Part shown: in pieces, positions 24,517 to 38,066 of the stretch
Position numbering within the stretch: position 1 is the stretch's first letter
Layout of the letters: each line of letters begins with the position of its first letter
Assembly (NCBI GenBank): GCA_037013495.1
Contig: CM072810.1
Location: forward strand, 71,284,449-71,348,448
Length of the DNA stretch: 64,000 nucleotides
Origin: Hippophae tibetana
Taxonomy: Eukaryota > Streptophyta > Magnoliopsida > Rosales > Elaeagnaceae
Reading direction: 5' to 3'
Program-made: the position numbers and the translations under genes
Notes under the pieces: model-generated
Database searches by the model: none
Seen by the model: only the letters and a program-made list of their open reading frames with translations
Told to the model about the DNA's origin: nothing

Positions 24517-27500
24517 AATCATTCCATCAAGAACACTTGGAAGAAAAGTCCAAAGCTTGGTAAAAACTAATTTCATTAATTATACTCGTTCTTCCTACAT
24601 AAAAATGTTGTTGTTTTCTTATACTAGCAACAAAACCCTAAACGTAACGCAAACTTAATGGGGATATTTAGTTGTGACATGTGCTTAATCAATCCGTAAA
24701 TAATAAGAGGATAAAAATATGTATGATAAATAAGACAAATTAAATTCCAAAATTCAGTAGAAACAAAATCGCTAAACATAAGAAGCTCATAATTAAATAA
24801 AACAGAACTAATTGCTTCCCTAATTAATATTTCCATTTGATATTCCAAATCTATCCCTTGTGAAGGATCATGAGAATCTTTGTATTATCTATGGAATATT
24901 TGTTGGATATTGAGACCATTAGAATTTTTTTAAACACACTCTTGGTTAGCAACTAAATCGCTCTTATGGTGGCATTGAAAAAACCGGAAGTACAAAAACT
25001 GGAATATATGCGACGAAAATTTTAAACTCTCGGTAGGTGATGTAAACGGTGTAATTTGGTTTCAAAAAAATATATTCTTAGGAATCCATGCTCTGATTAT
25101 GGGAATCTTTACATGCTTCGATTTTATATATTATATTAAAAGTTCCGTCACCCGAGTCAAGAGTAATGGCCGTGTAAAATTGGAATTGTGATTTAACAAA
25201 TTTTCTTTTTTTAATATTATAAACTGTAGAACCCATCTTCTTTTTCCCTACGATTTGTTTTATGAAGAACAAAGATTGATTGAGCATAGAAGTAAAGATC
25301 AAGACTAAGAGACGGATATTTAAAAAAGAAGTACGAAATTAAATCCACACACGAAATCAACATCAATAAGTCCGTAAAACCCCAACCTTTTGATGCCAAA
25401 AAATAATGAGCACTCCCTTTGATGTGTCGAATCCAGGCATTCCATAAAAAAACTCTTGCAAGAAAAGTAAAAAGAATGTTAAAAAATATTTTCATTAATT
25501 ATACTAGTTCTTCCTCCATCAAAAGGTTGTTGTTTTCTTATACTAGCAACAAAACCCTAGACGTAATGCAACCTTAGTGAGGATATTTAGTTGTGAAATG
25601 TATTTAATCAATCCGCAAATAATAAAAGCATAAAAATACGTATGATAAATAAGACAAATTAAATTCCAAAATTCAGTAGAAACAAAATCGCTAAACATAA
25701 GAAGCTCATAATTAAATAAAACAGAACTAATTGCTTCCCTAATTAATATTTCCATTTGATATTCGAAATCTATCCCTTGTGAAGGATCATGAGAATATTT
25801 GTATGATCTATAGAATATTTGTTAGATATTGAGAACTTTAGAATTTTTTTAAACACACTCTTGGTTAGTAACTCAATCGCTCTTATGGTGGCATTGAAAA
25901 AACCGAAAGTAAAAAAAAACGGAATATATGCGACGAAAATTTTAAACTCTCGGTAGGTGATGTAAACGGTGTAAATTGGTTTCAAAAAAATATATTATTA
26001 AGAATCCATGCTCTGATTATAGGAATCTTTACATGCTTCGATTTTATATATTATATTAAAAGTTCCGTCACCCCATCAAAAGTAATGGCCGTGTAAAATT
26101 GGAATTTTGATTTAACAAATGTTATTTTTTTAATATTGTAAACAGTAGAACCCATCTTCTTTTTCATTAAAATTAGTTTTATGAAGAACAAAGATTGATT
26201 GAGCGTACAATCATTCCATCAGGAACACTTGGAAGAAAAGTACAAAGCTTGGTAAAAAATAATTTCATTAATTATACTCGTTCTTCCTACATAAAAATGT
26301 TGTTGTTTTCTTATACTAGCAACAAAACCCTAGACGTAATGCAAACTTAATGGGGATATTTAGTTGTGACATTTGCTTAATCAATCCGTAAATAATAAAA
26401 GGATAAAAATATGTATGATAAATAAGACAAATTAAATTCCAAAATTCAGTAGAAACAAAATCGCTAAACATAAGAAGCTCATAATTAAATAAAACAAAAC
26501 TAATTGCTTCCCTAATTAATATTTCCATTTGATATTCCAAATCTATCCCTTGTGAAGGATCATGAGAATCTTTGTATTATCTATGGAATATTTGTTGGAT
26601 ATTGAGAACTTTAGAATTTTTTTAAACACACTCTTGGTTAGCAACTAAATCGCTCTTATGGTGGCATTGAAAAAACCGGAAGTAAAAAAAAACGGAATAT
26701 ATGCGACGAAAATTTTAAAATCTCGGTAGGTGATGTAAACGGTGTAATTTGGTTTCAAAAAAATATATTCTAAGGAATCCATGCTCTGATTATGGGAATC
26801 TTTACATGCTTCGATTTTATATATTATATTAAAAGTTCCGTCACCCGAGTCAAAAGTAATGGCCGTGTAAAATTGGAATTGTGATTTAACAAATTTTCTT
26901 TTTTTAATATTGTAAACTGTAGAACCCATCTTCTTTTTCCCTACAATTTGTTTTATGAAGAACAAAGATTGATTGAGCATAGAAGTAAAGATCAAGACTA
27001 AGAGATGGATATTTAAAAAAGAAGTACGAAATTAAATCCACACACGAAATCAACATCAAAAAGTCCGTAAAACCCCAACCTTTTGATGCCAAAAAATAAT
27101 GATCACTCCTATTGATGTGTCGAATCCAGGCATTCCATAAAAAAACTCTTGCAAGAAAAGTAAAAAGAATGTTAAAAAATATTTTCATTAATTATACTAG
27201 TTCTTCCTCCATCAAAAGGTTGTTGTTTTCTTATACTAGCAACAAAACCCTAGACGTAATGCAACCTTAGTGGGGATATTTAGTTGTGAAATGTACTTAA
27301 TCAATCCGTAAATAATAAAAGCATAAAAATACGTATGATAAATAAGACAAATTAAATTCCAAAATTCAGTAGAAACAAAATCGCTAAACATAAGAAGCTC
27401 ATAATTAAATAAAACAGAACTAATTGCTTCCCTAATTAATATTTACATTTGATATTCCAAATCTATCCCTTGTGAAGGATCATGAGAATCTTTGTATGAT

Positions 27501-27904
27501 CTATAGAATATTTGTTAGATATTGAGAACTTTAGAATTTTTTTAAACACACTCTTGGTTAGTAACTCAATAGCTCTTATGGTGGCATTGAAAAAACCGAA
27601 AGTAAAAAAAAAAACGGAATATGTGCAACGAAAATTTTAAACTCTCGGTAGGTGATGTAAACGGTGTAAATTGGTTTCAAAAAAATATATTATTAAGAAT
27701 CCATGCTCTGATTATAGGAATCTTTACATGCTTCAATTTTATATATTATATTAAAAGTTCCGTCACCCCAGTCAAAAGTAATGGCCGTGTAAAATTGGAA
27801 TTTTGATTTAACAAATATTATTTTTTTAATATTGTAAACAGTAGAACCCATCTTCTTTTTCATTAAAATTAGTTTTATGAAGAATAAAGATTGATTGAGC
27901 GTAC
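24517..27904 (+). repeat. Four-unit HOR (L-S-L-S), copy 1, 3388 bp
   Basis: Units 24517-25434 (918), 25435-26208 (774), 26209-27127 (919) and 27128-27904 (777). Long units carry aagctt near the start and ataaaaatatgtatg. Short units carry agaatgttaaaa, the 145-bp deletion and cattaaaattag. Private marks shared with the next tetramer include gaagtacaaaaactgg at about 24988, ataatgagcactccc at about 25401, gtcaccccatcaaaag at about 26070 and tttacatttgatattcc at about 27443. Confidence 0.93.
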
Positions 27905-30900
27905 AATCATTCCATCAAGAACACTTGGAAGAAAAGTACAAAGCTTGGTAAAAAATAATTTCATTAATTATACTCGTTCTTCCTACATAAAAATGTTGTT
28001 GTTTTCTTATACTAGCAACAAAACCCTAAACGTAACGCAAACTTAATGGGGATATTTAGTTGTGACATGTGCTTAATCAATCCGTAAATAATAAGAGGAT
28101 AAAAATATGTATGATAAATAAGACAAATTAAATTCCAAAATTCAGTAGAAACAAAATCGCTAAACATAAGAAGCTCATAATTAAATAAAACAGAACTAAT
28201 TGCTTCCCTAATTAATATTTCCATTTGATATTCCAAATCTATCCCTTGTGAAGGATCATGAGAATCTTTGTATTATCTATGGAATATTTGTTGGATATTG
28301 AGACCATTAGAATTTTTTTAAACACACTCTTGGTTAGCAACTAAATCGCTCTTATGGTGGCATTGAAAAAACCGGAAGTACAAAAACTGGAATATATGCG
28401 ACGAAAATTTTAAACTCTCGGTAGGTGATGTAAACGGTGTAATTTGGTTTCAAAAAAATATATTCTTAGGAATCCATGCTCTGATTATGGGAATCTTTAC
28501 ATGCTTCGATTTTATATATTATATTAAAAGTTCCGTCACCCGAGTCAAGAGTAATGGCCGTGTAAAATTGGAATTGTGATTTAACAAATTTTCTTTTTTT
28601 AATATTATAAACTGTAGAACCCATCTTCTTTTTCCCTACGATTTGTTTTATGAAGAACAAAGATTGATTGAGCATAGAAGTAAAGATCAAGACTAAGAGA
28701 CGGATATTTAAAAAAGAAGTACGAAATTAAATCCACACACGAAATCAACATCAATAAGTCCGTAAAACCCCAACCTTTTGATGCCAAAAAATAATGAGCA
28801 CTCCCTTTGATGTGTCGAATCCAGGCATTCCATAAAAAAACTCTTGCAAGAAAAGTAAAAAGAATGTTAAAAAATATTTTCATTAATTATACTAGTTCTT
28901 CCTCCATCAAAAGGTTGTTGTTTTCTTATACTAGCAACAAAACCCTAGACGTAATGCAACCTTAGTGAGGATATTTAGTTGTGAAATGTATTTAATCAAT
29001 CCGCAAATAATAAAAGCATAAAAATACGTATGATAAATAAGACAAATTAAATTCCAAAATTCAGTAGAAACAAAATCGCTAAACATAAGAAGCTCATAAT
29101 TAAATAAAACAGAACTAATTGCTTCCCTAATTAATATTTCCATTTGATATTCGAAATCTATCCCTTGTGAAGGATCATGAGAATATTTGTATGATCTATA
29201 GAATATTTGTTAGATATTGAGAACTTTAGAATTTTTTTAAACACACTCTTGGTTAGTAACTCAATCGCTCTTATGGTGGCATTGAAAAAACCGAAAGTAA
29301 AAAAAAACGGAATATATGCGACGAAAATTTTAAACTCTCGGTAGGTGATGTAAACGGTGTAAATTGGTTTCAAAAAAATATATTATTAAGAATCCATGCT
29401 CTGATTATAGGAATCTTTACATGCTTCGATTTTATATATTATATTAAAAGTTCCGTCACCCCATCAAAAGTAATGGCCGTGTAAAATTGGAATTTTGATT
29501 TAACAAATGTTATTTTTTTAATATTGTAAACAGTAGAACCCATCTTCTTTTTCATTAAAATTAGTTTTATGAAGAACAAAGATTGATTGAGCGTACAATC
29601 ATTCCATCAGGAACACTTGGAAGAAAAGTACAAAGCTTGGTAAAAAATAATTTCATTAATTATACTCGTTCTTCCTACATAAAAATGTTGTTGTTTTCTT
29701 ATACTAGCAACAAAACCCTAGACGTAATGCAAACTTAATGGGGATATTTAGTTGTGACATTTGCTTAATCAATCCGTAAATAATAAAAGGATAAAAATAT
29801 GTATGATAAATAAGACAAATTAAATTCCAAAATTCAGTAGAAACAAAATCGCTAAACATAAGAAGCTCATAATTAAATAAAACAAAACTAATTGCTTCCC
29901 TAATTAATATTTCCATTTGATATTCCAAATCTATCCCTTGTGAAGGATCATGAGAATCTTTGTATTATCTATGGAATATTTGTTGGATATTGAGAACTTT
30001 AGAATTTTTTTAAACACACTCTTGGTTAGCAACTAAATCGCTCTTATGGTGGCATTGAAAAAACCGGAAGTAAAAAAAAACGGAATATATGCGACGAAAA
30101 TTTTAAAATCTCGGTAGGTGATGTAAACGGTGTAATTTGGTTTCAAAAAAATATATTCTAAGGAATCCATGCTCTGATTATGGGAATCTTTACATGCTTC
30201 GATTTTATATATTATATTAAAAGTTCCGTCACCCGAGTCAAAAGTAATGGCCGTGTAAAATTGGAATTGTGATTTAACAAATTTTCTTTTTTTAATATTG
30301 TAAACTGTAGAACCCATCTTCTTTTTCCCTACAATTTGTTTTATGAAGAACAAAGATTGATTGAGCATAGAAGTAAAGATCAAGACTAAGAGATGGATAT
30401 TTAAAAAAGAAGTACGAAATTAAATCCACACACGAAATCAACATCAAAAAGTCCGTAAAACCCCAACCTTTTGATGCCAAAAAATAATGATCACTCCTAT
30501 TGATGTGTCGAATCCAGGCATTCCATAAAAAAACTCTTGCAAGAAAAGTAAAAAGAATGTTAAAAAATATTTTCATTAATTATACTAGTTCTTCCTCCAT
30601 CAAAAGGTTGTTGTTTTCTTATACTAGCAACAAAACCCTAGACGTAATGCAACCTTAGTGGGGATATTTAGTTGTGAAATGTACTTAATCAATCCGTAAA
30701 TAATAAAAGCATAAAAATACGTATGATAAATAAGACAAATTAAATTCCAAAATTCAGTAGAAACAAAATCGCTAAACATAAGAAGCTCATAATTAAATAA
30801 AACAGAACTAATTGCTTCCCTAATTAATATTTACATTTGATATTCCAAATCTATCCCTTGTGAAGGATCATGAGAATCTTTGTATGATCTATAGAATATT

Positions 30901-31291
30901 TGTTAGATATTGAGAACTTTAGAATTTTTTTAAACACACTCTTGGTTAGTAACTCAATAGCTCTTATGGTGGCATTGAAAAAACCGAAAGTAAAAAAAAA
31001 ACGGAATATGTGCAACGAAAATTTTAAACTCTCGGTAGGTGATGTAAACGGTGTAAATTGGTTTCAAAAAAATATATTATTAAGAATCCATGCTCTGATT
31101 ATAGGAATCTTTACATGCTTCAATTTTATATATTATATTAAAAGTTCCGTCACCCCAGTCAAAAGTAATGGCCGTGTAAAATTGGAATTTTGATTTAACA
31201 AATATTATTTTTTTAATATTGTAAACAGTAGAACCCATCTTCTTTTTCATTAAAATTAGTTTTATGAAGAATAAAGATTGATTGAGCGTAC
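27905..31291 (+). repeat. Four-unit HOR (L-S-L-S), copy 2, 3387 bp
   Basis: Units 27905-28822 (918), 28823-29596 (774), 29597-30515 (919) and 30516-31291 (776). It matches copy 1 at a fixed offset of 3388 bp. The few differences I found are near the left boundary (gtacaaagc versus gtccaaagc, aaaaataatttc versus aaaactaatttc) and one base in an A run at about 30991. That level of identity indicates a very recent duplication, or an assembly duplication that needs long-read support. Confidence 0.93.
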
Positions 31292-32983
31292 AATCATTCC
31301 ATCAAGAACACTTGGAAGAAAAGTACAAAGCTTGGTAAAAAATAATTTCATTAATTATACTCGTTCTTCCTACATAAAAATGTTGTTGTTTTCTTATACT
31401 AGCAACAAAACCCTAGACGTAATGCAAACTTAATGGGGATATTTAGTTGTGACATGTGCTTAATCAATCCGTAAATAATAAAAGGATAAAAATATGTATG
31501 ATAAATAAGACAAATTAAATTCCAAAATTCAGTAGAAACAAAATCGCTAAACATAAGAAGCTCATAATTAAATAAAACAAAACTAATTTCTTCCCTAATT
31601 AATATTTCCATTTGATATTCCAAATCTATCCCTTGTGAAGGATCATGAGAATCTTTGTATTATCTATGGAATATTTGTTGGATATTGAGACCTTTAGAAT
31701 TTTTTTAAACACACTCTTGGTTAGCAACTAAATCGCTCTTATGGTGGCATTGAAAAAACCGGAAGTAAAAAAAAACGGAATATATGCGACGAAAATTTTA
31801 AACTCTCGGTAGGTGACGTAAACGGTGTAATTTGGTTTCAAAAAAATATATTCTAAGGAATCCATGCTCTGATTATGGGAATCTTTACATGCTTCGATTT
31901 TATATATTATATTAAAAGTTCCGTCACCCGAGTCAAGAGTAATGGCCGTGTAAAATTGGAATTGTGATTTAACAAATTTTCTTTTTTTAATATTGTAAAC
32001 TGTAGAACCCATCTTCTTTTTCCCTACAATTTGTTTTATGAAGAACAAAGATTGATTGAGCATAGAAGTAAAGATCAAGACTAAGAGACGGATATTTAAA
32101 AAAGAAGTACGAAATTAAATCCACACACGAAATCAACATCAATAAGTCCCTAAAACCCCAACCTTTTGATGCCAAAAAATAATGATCACTCCCTTTGATG
32201 TGTCGAATCAAGGCATTCCATAAAAAGCACTTGGAAGAAAAGTAAAAAGAATGTTAAAAAATATTTTCATTAATTATACTAGTTCTTCCTCCATCAAAAG
32301 GTTGTTGTTTTCTTATACTAGCAACAAAACTCTAGACGTAATGCAACCTTAGTGGGGATATTTAGTTGTGAAATGTACTTAATCAATCCGTAAATAATAA
32401 AAGCATAAAAATACGTATGATAAATAAGACAAATTAAATTCCAAAATTCAGTAGAAACAAAATCGCTAAACATAAGAAGCTCATAATTAAATAAAACAGA
32501 ACTAATTGCTTCCCTAATTAATATTTCCATTTGATATTCCAAATCTATCCCTTGTGAAGGATCATGAGAATCTTTGTATGATCTATAGAATATTTGTTAG
32601 ATATTGAGAACTTTAGAATTATTTTAAACACACTCTTGGTTAGTAACTCAATCGCTCTTATGGTGGCATTGAAAAAACCGGAAGTAAAAAAAACGGAATA
32701 TGTGCGACGAAAATTTTAAACTCTCGGTAGGTGATGTAAACGGTGTAAATTGGTTTCAAAAAAATATATTATTAAGAATCCATGCTCTGATTATAGGAAT
32801 CTTTACATGCTTCGATTTTATATATTATATTAAAAGTTCTGTCACCCCAGTCAAAAGTAATGGCCGTGTAAAATTGGAATTTTGATTTAACAAATTTTCT
32901 TTTTTTAATATTGTAAACTGTAGAACCCATCTTCTTTTTCATTAAAATTAGTTTTATGAAGAACAAAGATTGATTGAGCGTAC
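31292..32983 (+). repeat. L-S dimer, 1692 bp
   Basis: Units 31292-32210 (long, 919 bp) and 32211-32983 (short, 773 bp). The long unit has the private change aactaatttcttccc at about 31582, which reappears only in the L unit at 37146. The short unit begins aaggcattccataaaaagc, and reads aaaactctag at about 32327, which breaks the telobox-like word. Confidence 0.9.
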
Positions 32984-34677
32984 AATCATTCCATCAAGAA
33001 CACTTGGAAGAAAAATACAAAGCTTGGTAAAAAATAATTTCATTAATTATACTCGTTCTTCCTACATAAAAATGTTGTTGTTTTCTTATACTAGCAACAA
33101 AACCCTAGACGTAATGCAAACTTAATGGGGATATTTAGTTGTGACATGTGCTTAATCAATCCGTAAATAATAAAAGGATAAAAATATGTATGATAAATAA
33201 GACAAATTAAATTCCAAAATTCAGTAGAAACAAAATCGCTAAACATAAGAAGCTCATAATTAAATAAAACAAAACTAATTGCTTCCCTAATTAATATTTC
33301 CATTTGATATTCCAAATCTATCCCATGTGAAGGATCATGAGAATCTTTGTATTATCTATGGAATATTTGTTGGATATTGAGACCTTTAGAATTTTTTTAA
33401 ACACACTCTTGGTTAGCAACTAAATCGCTCTTATGGTGGCATTGAAAAAACCGGAAGTAAAAAAAAAGGGAATATATGCGACGAAAATTTTAAAATCTCG
33501 GTAGGTGATGTAAACGGTGTAATTTGGTTTCAAAAAAATATATTCTAAGGAATCCATGCTCTGATTATGGGAATCTTTACATGCTTCGATTTTATATATT
33601 ATATTAAAAGTTCCGTCACCCGAGTCAAAAGTAATGGCCGTGTAAAATTGGAATTGTGATTTAACAAATTTTCTTTTTTTAATATTGTAAACTGTAGAAC
33701 CCATCTTCTTTTTCCCTACAATTTGTTTTATGAAGAACAAAGATTGATTGAGCATAGAAGTAAAGATCAAGACTAAGAGACGGATATTTAAAAAAGAAGT
33801 ACGAAATTAAATCCACACACGAAATCAACATCAATAAGTCCGTAAAACCCCAACCTTTTGATGCCAAAAAATAATGATCACTCCCTTTGATGTGTCGAAT
33901 CCAGGCATTCCATAAAAAAACTCTTGCAAGAAAAGTAAAAAGAATGTTAAAAAATATTTTCATTAATTATACTAGTTCTTCCTCCATCAAAAGGTTGTTG
34001 TTTTCTTATACTAGCAACAAAACCCTAGGCGTAATGCAACCTTAGTGGGGATATTTAGTTATGAAATGTGCTTAATCAATCCGTAAATAATAAAAGCATA
34101 AAAATAGGTATGATAAATAAGACAAATTAAATTCCACAATTCAGTAGAAACAAAATCGGTAACATAAGAGGCTCATAATTAAATAAAACAGAACTAATTG
34201 CTTCCCCAATTAATCTCTTCATTTGATATTTAAAATCTATCCCTTGGGAAGGATCATGAGAATCTTTGTATGATCTATAGAATATTTGTTGGATATTGAG
34301 ACCGTTAGAATTTTTTTAAACACACTCTTGGTTAGCAACTAAATCGCTCTTATGGTGGCATTGAAAAAACCGGAAGTAAAAACAAAACGGAATATATGCG
34401 ACGAAAATTTTAAACTCTCGGTTGGTGATGTAAACGGTGTAATTTGGTTTCAAAAAAATATATTCTTAGGAATCCATGCTCTGATTATAGGAATCTTTAC
34501 ATGCTTCGATTTTATATATTATATTAAATGTTCCGTCACCCGAGTCAAAAGTAATGGCCATGTAAAATTGGAATTGTGATTTAACAAATTTTCTTTTTTT
34601 AATATTGTAAACTGTAGAACCCATCTTCTTTTTCATTAAAATTAGTTTTATGAAGAACAAAGATTGATTGAGCGTAC
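32984..34677 (+). repeat. L-S dimer, 1694 bp, copy 1 of a recent pair
   Basis: Units 32984-33902 (919 bp) and 33903-34677 (775 bp). Marks shared with the next dimer are gaaaaatacaaagc, atcccatgtgaagg, aaaaaaaagggaat, aatcggtaacataagagg, cccttgggaagg and gaccgttag. Compared with the short units before it, the S member has a ccctaggcg form in its 5' half. Confidence 0.92.
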
Positions 34678-36371
34678 AATCATTCCATCAAGAACACTTG
34701 GAAGAAAAATACAAAGCTTGGTAAAAAATAATTTCATTAATTATACTCGTTCTTCCTACATAAAAATGTTGTTGTTTTCTTATACTAGCAACAAAACCCT
34801 AGACGTAATGCAAACTTAATGGGGATATTTAGTTGTGACATGTGCTTAATCAATCCGTAAATAATAAAAGGATAAAAATATGTATGATAAATAAGACAAA
34901 TTAAATTCCAAAATTCAGTAGAAACAAAATCGCAAAACATAAGAAGCTCATAATTAAATAAAACAAAACTAATTGCTTCCCTAATTAATATTTCCATTTG
35001 ATATTCCAAATCTATCCCATGTGAAGGATCATGAGAATCTTTGTATTATCTATGGAATATTTGTTGGATATTGAGACCTTTAGAATTTTTTTAAACACAC
35101 TCTTGGTTAGCAACTAAATCTCTCTTATGGTGGAATTGAAAAAACCGGAAGTAAAAAAAAAGGGAATATATGCGACGAAAATTTTAAAATCTCGGTAGGT
35201 GATGTAAACGGTGTAATTTGGTTTCAAAAAAATATATTCTAAGGAATCCATGCTCTGATTATGGGAATCTTTACATGCTTCGATTTTATATATTATATTA
35301 AAAGTTCCGTCACCCGAGTCAAAAGTAATGGCCGTGTAAAATTGGAATTGTGATTTAACAAATTTTCTTTTTTTAATATTGTAAACTGTAGAACCCATCT
35401 TCTTTTTCCCTACAATTTGTTTTATGAAGAACAAAGATTGATTGAGCATAGAAGTAAAGATCAAGACTAAGAGACGGATATTTAAAAAAGAAGTACGAAA
35501 TTAAATCCACACACGAAATCAACATCAATAAGTCCGTAAAACCCCAACCTTTTGATGCCAAAAAATAATGATCACTCCCTTTGATGTGTCGAATCCAGGC
35601 ATTCCATAAAAAAACTCTTGCAAGAAAAGTAAAAAGAATGTTAAAAAATATTTTCATTAATTATACTAGTTCTTCCTCCATCAAAAGGTTGTTGTTTTCT
35701 TATACTAGCAACAAAACCCTAGGCGTAATGCAACCTTAGTGGGGATATTTAGTTATGAAATGTGCTTAATCAATCCGTAAATTATAAAAGCATAAAAATA
35801 GGTATGATAAATAAGACAAATTAAATTCCACAATTCAGTAGAAACAAAATCGGTAACATAAGAGGCTCATAATTAAATAAAACAGAACTAATTGCTTCCC
35901 CAATTAATCTTTTCATTTGATATTTAAAATCTATCCCTTGGGAAGGATCATGAGAATCTTTGTATGATCTATAGAATATTTGTTGGATATTGAGACCGTT
36001 AGAATTTTTTTAAACACACTCTTGGTTAGCAACTAAATCGCTCTTATGGTGGCATTGAAAAAACCGGAAGTAAAAACAAAACGGAATATATGCGACGAAA
36101 ATTTTAAACTCTCGGTTGGTGATGTAAACGGTGTAATTTGGTTTCAAAAAAATATATTCTTAGGAATCCATGCTCTGATTATAGGAATCTTTACATGCTT
36201 CGATTTTATATATTATATTAAATGTTCCGTCACCCGAGTCAAAAGTAATGGCCATGTAAAATTGGAATTGTGATTTAACAAATTTTCTTTTTTTAATATT
36301 GTAAACTGTAGAACCCATCTTCTTTTTCATTAAAATTAGTTTTATGAAGAACAAAGATTGATTGAGCGTAC
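34678..36371 (+). repeat. L-S dimer, 1694 bp, copy 2 of a recent pair
   Basis: Units 34678-35596 (919 bp) and 35597-36371 (775 bp), repeating 32984-34677 at an offset of exactly 1694 bp. It differs by a handful of substitutions, for example aatctctcttatggtgg at about 35117 and gtaaattataaaag at about 35777. Confidence 0.92.
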
Positions 36372-37145
36372 AATCATTCCATCAAGAACACTTGGAAGAA
36401 AAATACAAAGCTTGGTAAAAAATAATTTCATTAATTATACTAGTTCTTCCTCCATCAAAAGGTTGTTGTTTTCTTATACTAGCAACAAAACCCTAGGCGT
36501 AATGCAACCTTAGTGGGGATATTTAGTTATGAAATGTGCTTAATCAATCCGTAAATAGTAAAAGCATAAAAATAGGTATGATAAATAAGACAAATTAAAT
36601 TCCACAATTCAGTAGAAACAAAATCGGTAACATAAGAGGCTCATAATTAAATAAAACAGAACTAATTGCTTCCCCAATTAATCTTTTCATTTGATATTTC
36701 AAATCTATCCCTTGTGAAGGATCATGAGAATCTTTGTATGATCTATAGAATATTTGTTGGATATTGAGACCGTTAGAATTTTTTTAAACACACTCTTGGT
36801 TAGCAACTAAATCGCTCTTATGGTGGCATTGAAAAAACCGGAAGTAAAAACAAAACGGAATATATGCGACGAAAATTTTAAACTCTCGGTTGGTGATGTA
36901 ATAGGTGTAATTTGGTTTCAAAAAAATATATTCTTAGGAATCCATGCTCTGATTATATGAATCTTTACATGCTTCGATTTTATATATTATATTAAATGTT
37001 CCGTCACCCGAGTCAAAAGTAATGGCCATGTAAAATTGGAATTGTGATTTAACAAATTTTCTTTTTTTAATATTGTAAACTGTAGAACCCATCTTCTTTT
37101 TCATTAAAATTAGTTTTATGAAGAACAAAGATTGATTGAGCGTAA
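36372..37145 (+). repeat. Hybrid L/S short unit, 774 bp
   Basis: The first 65 bp or so (aatcattccatcaag, aaatacaaagcttgg, aataatttc) match the start of the L units. From about 36440 the unit follows the S family (tagttcttcctccatc, ccctaggcg, aatcggtaacat) and ends with the S deletion. It sits directly after another short unit, breaking the L-S alternation. An exchange between L and S that removed about one unit explains this. Confidence 0.86.
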
Positions 37146-38066
37146 AATCATTCCATCAAGAACACTTGGAAGAAAAGTACAAAGCTTGGTAAAAAATAAT
37201 TTCATTAATTATACTCGTTCTTCCTACATAAAAATGTTGTTGTTTTCTTATACTAGCAACAAAACCCTAGACGTAATGCAAACTTAATGGGGATATTTAG
37301 TTGTGACATGTGCTTAATCAATCCGTAAATAATAAAAGGATAAAAATATGTATGATAAATAAGACAAATTAAATTCCAAAATTCAGTAGAAACAAAATCG
37401 CTAAACATAAGAAGCTCATAATTAAATAAAACAAAACTAATTTCTTCCCTAATTAATATTTCCATTTGATATTCCAAATCTATCCCTTGTGAAGGATCCT
37501 GAGAATCTTTGTATTATCTATGGAATATTTGTTGGATATTGAGACCTTTAGAATTTTTTTAAACACACTCTTGGTTAGCAACTAAATCGCTCTTATGGTG
37601 GCATTGAAAAAACCGGAAGTAAAAAAAAACACGGAATATATGCGACGAAAATTTTAAACTCTCGGTAGGTGATGTAAACGGTGTAATTTGGTTTCAAAAA
37701 AATATATTCTAAGGAATCCATGCTCTGATTATGGGAATCTTTACATGCTTCGATTTTATATATTATATTAAAAGTTCCGTCACCCGAGTCAAAAGTAATG
37801 GCCGTGTAAAATTGGAATTGTGATTTAACAAATTTTCTTTTTTTAATATTGTAAACTGTAGAACCCATCTTCTTTTTCCCTACAATTTGTTTTATGAAGA
37901 ACAAAGATTGATTGAGCATAGAAATAAAGATCAAGACTAAGAGACGGATATTTAAAAAAGAAGTACGAAATTAAATCCACACACGAAATCAACATCAATA
38001 AGTCCCTAAAACCCCAACCTTTTGATGCCAAAAAATAATGATCACTCCCTTTGATGTGTCGAATCC
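37146..38066 (+). repeat. Long L unit, 921 bp, end of the L-S zone
   Basis: An L-type unit whose start reads gcgtaaaatcattcc instead of gcgtacaatcattcc. It shares aactaatttcttccc with the L unit 5854 bp to the left (31292), so the dimers in between may have expanded after these two were adjacent. It has the longest A run of the group (gtaaaaaaaaacacgg at about 37619) and a private aggatcctgag at about 37494. Confidence 0.85.

Noticed and set aside
28605-28883. Minus-strand 94-aa ORF family with a hydrophobic N-terminus (right-hand zones)
   Set aside because: It spans the boundary between adjacent units and is destroyed in every short unit by the 145-bp deletion. It is shortened to about 62 aa where one base is lost in actcttgc/actttgc. 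This is not how a maintained gene behaves.
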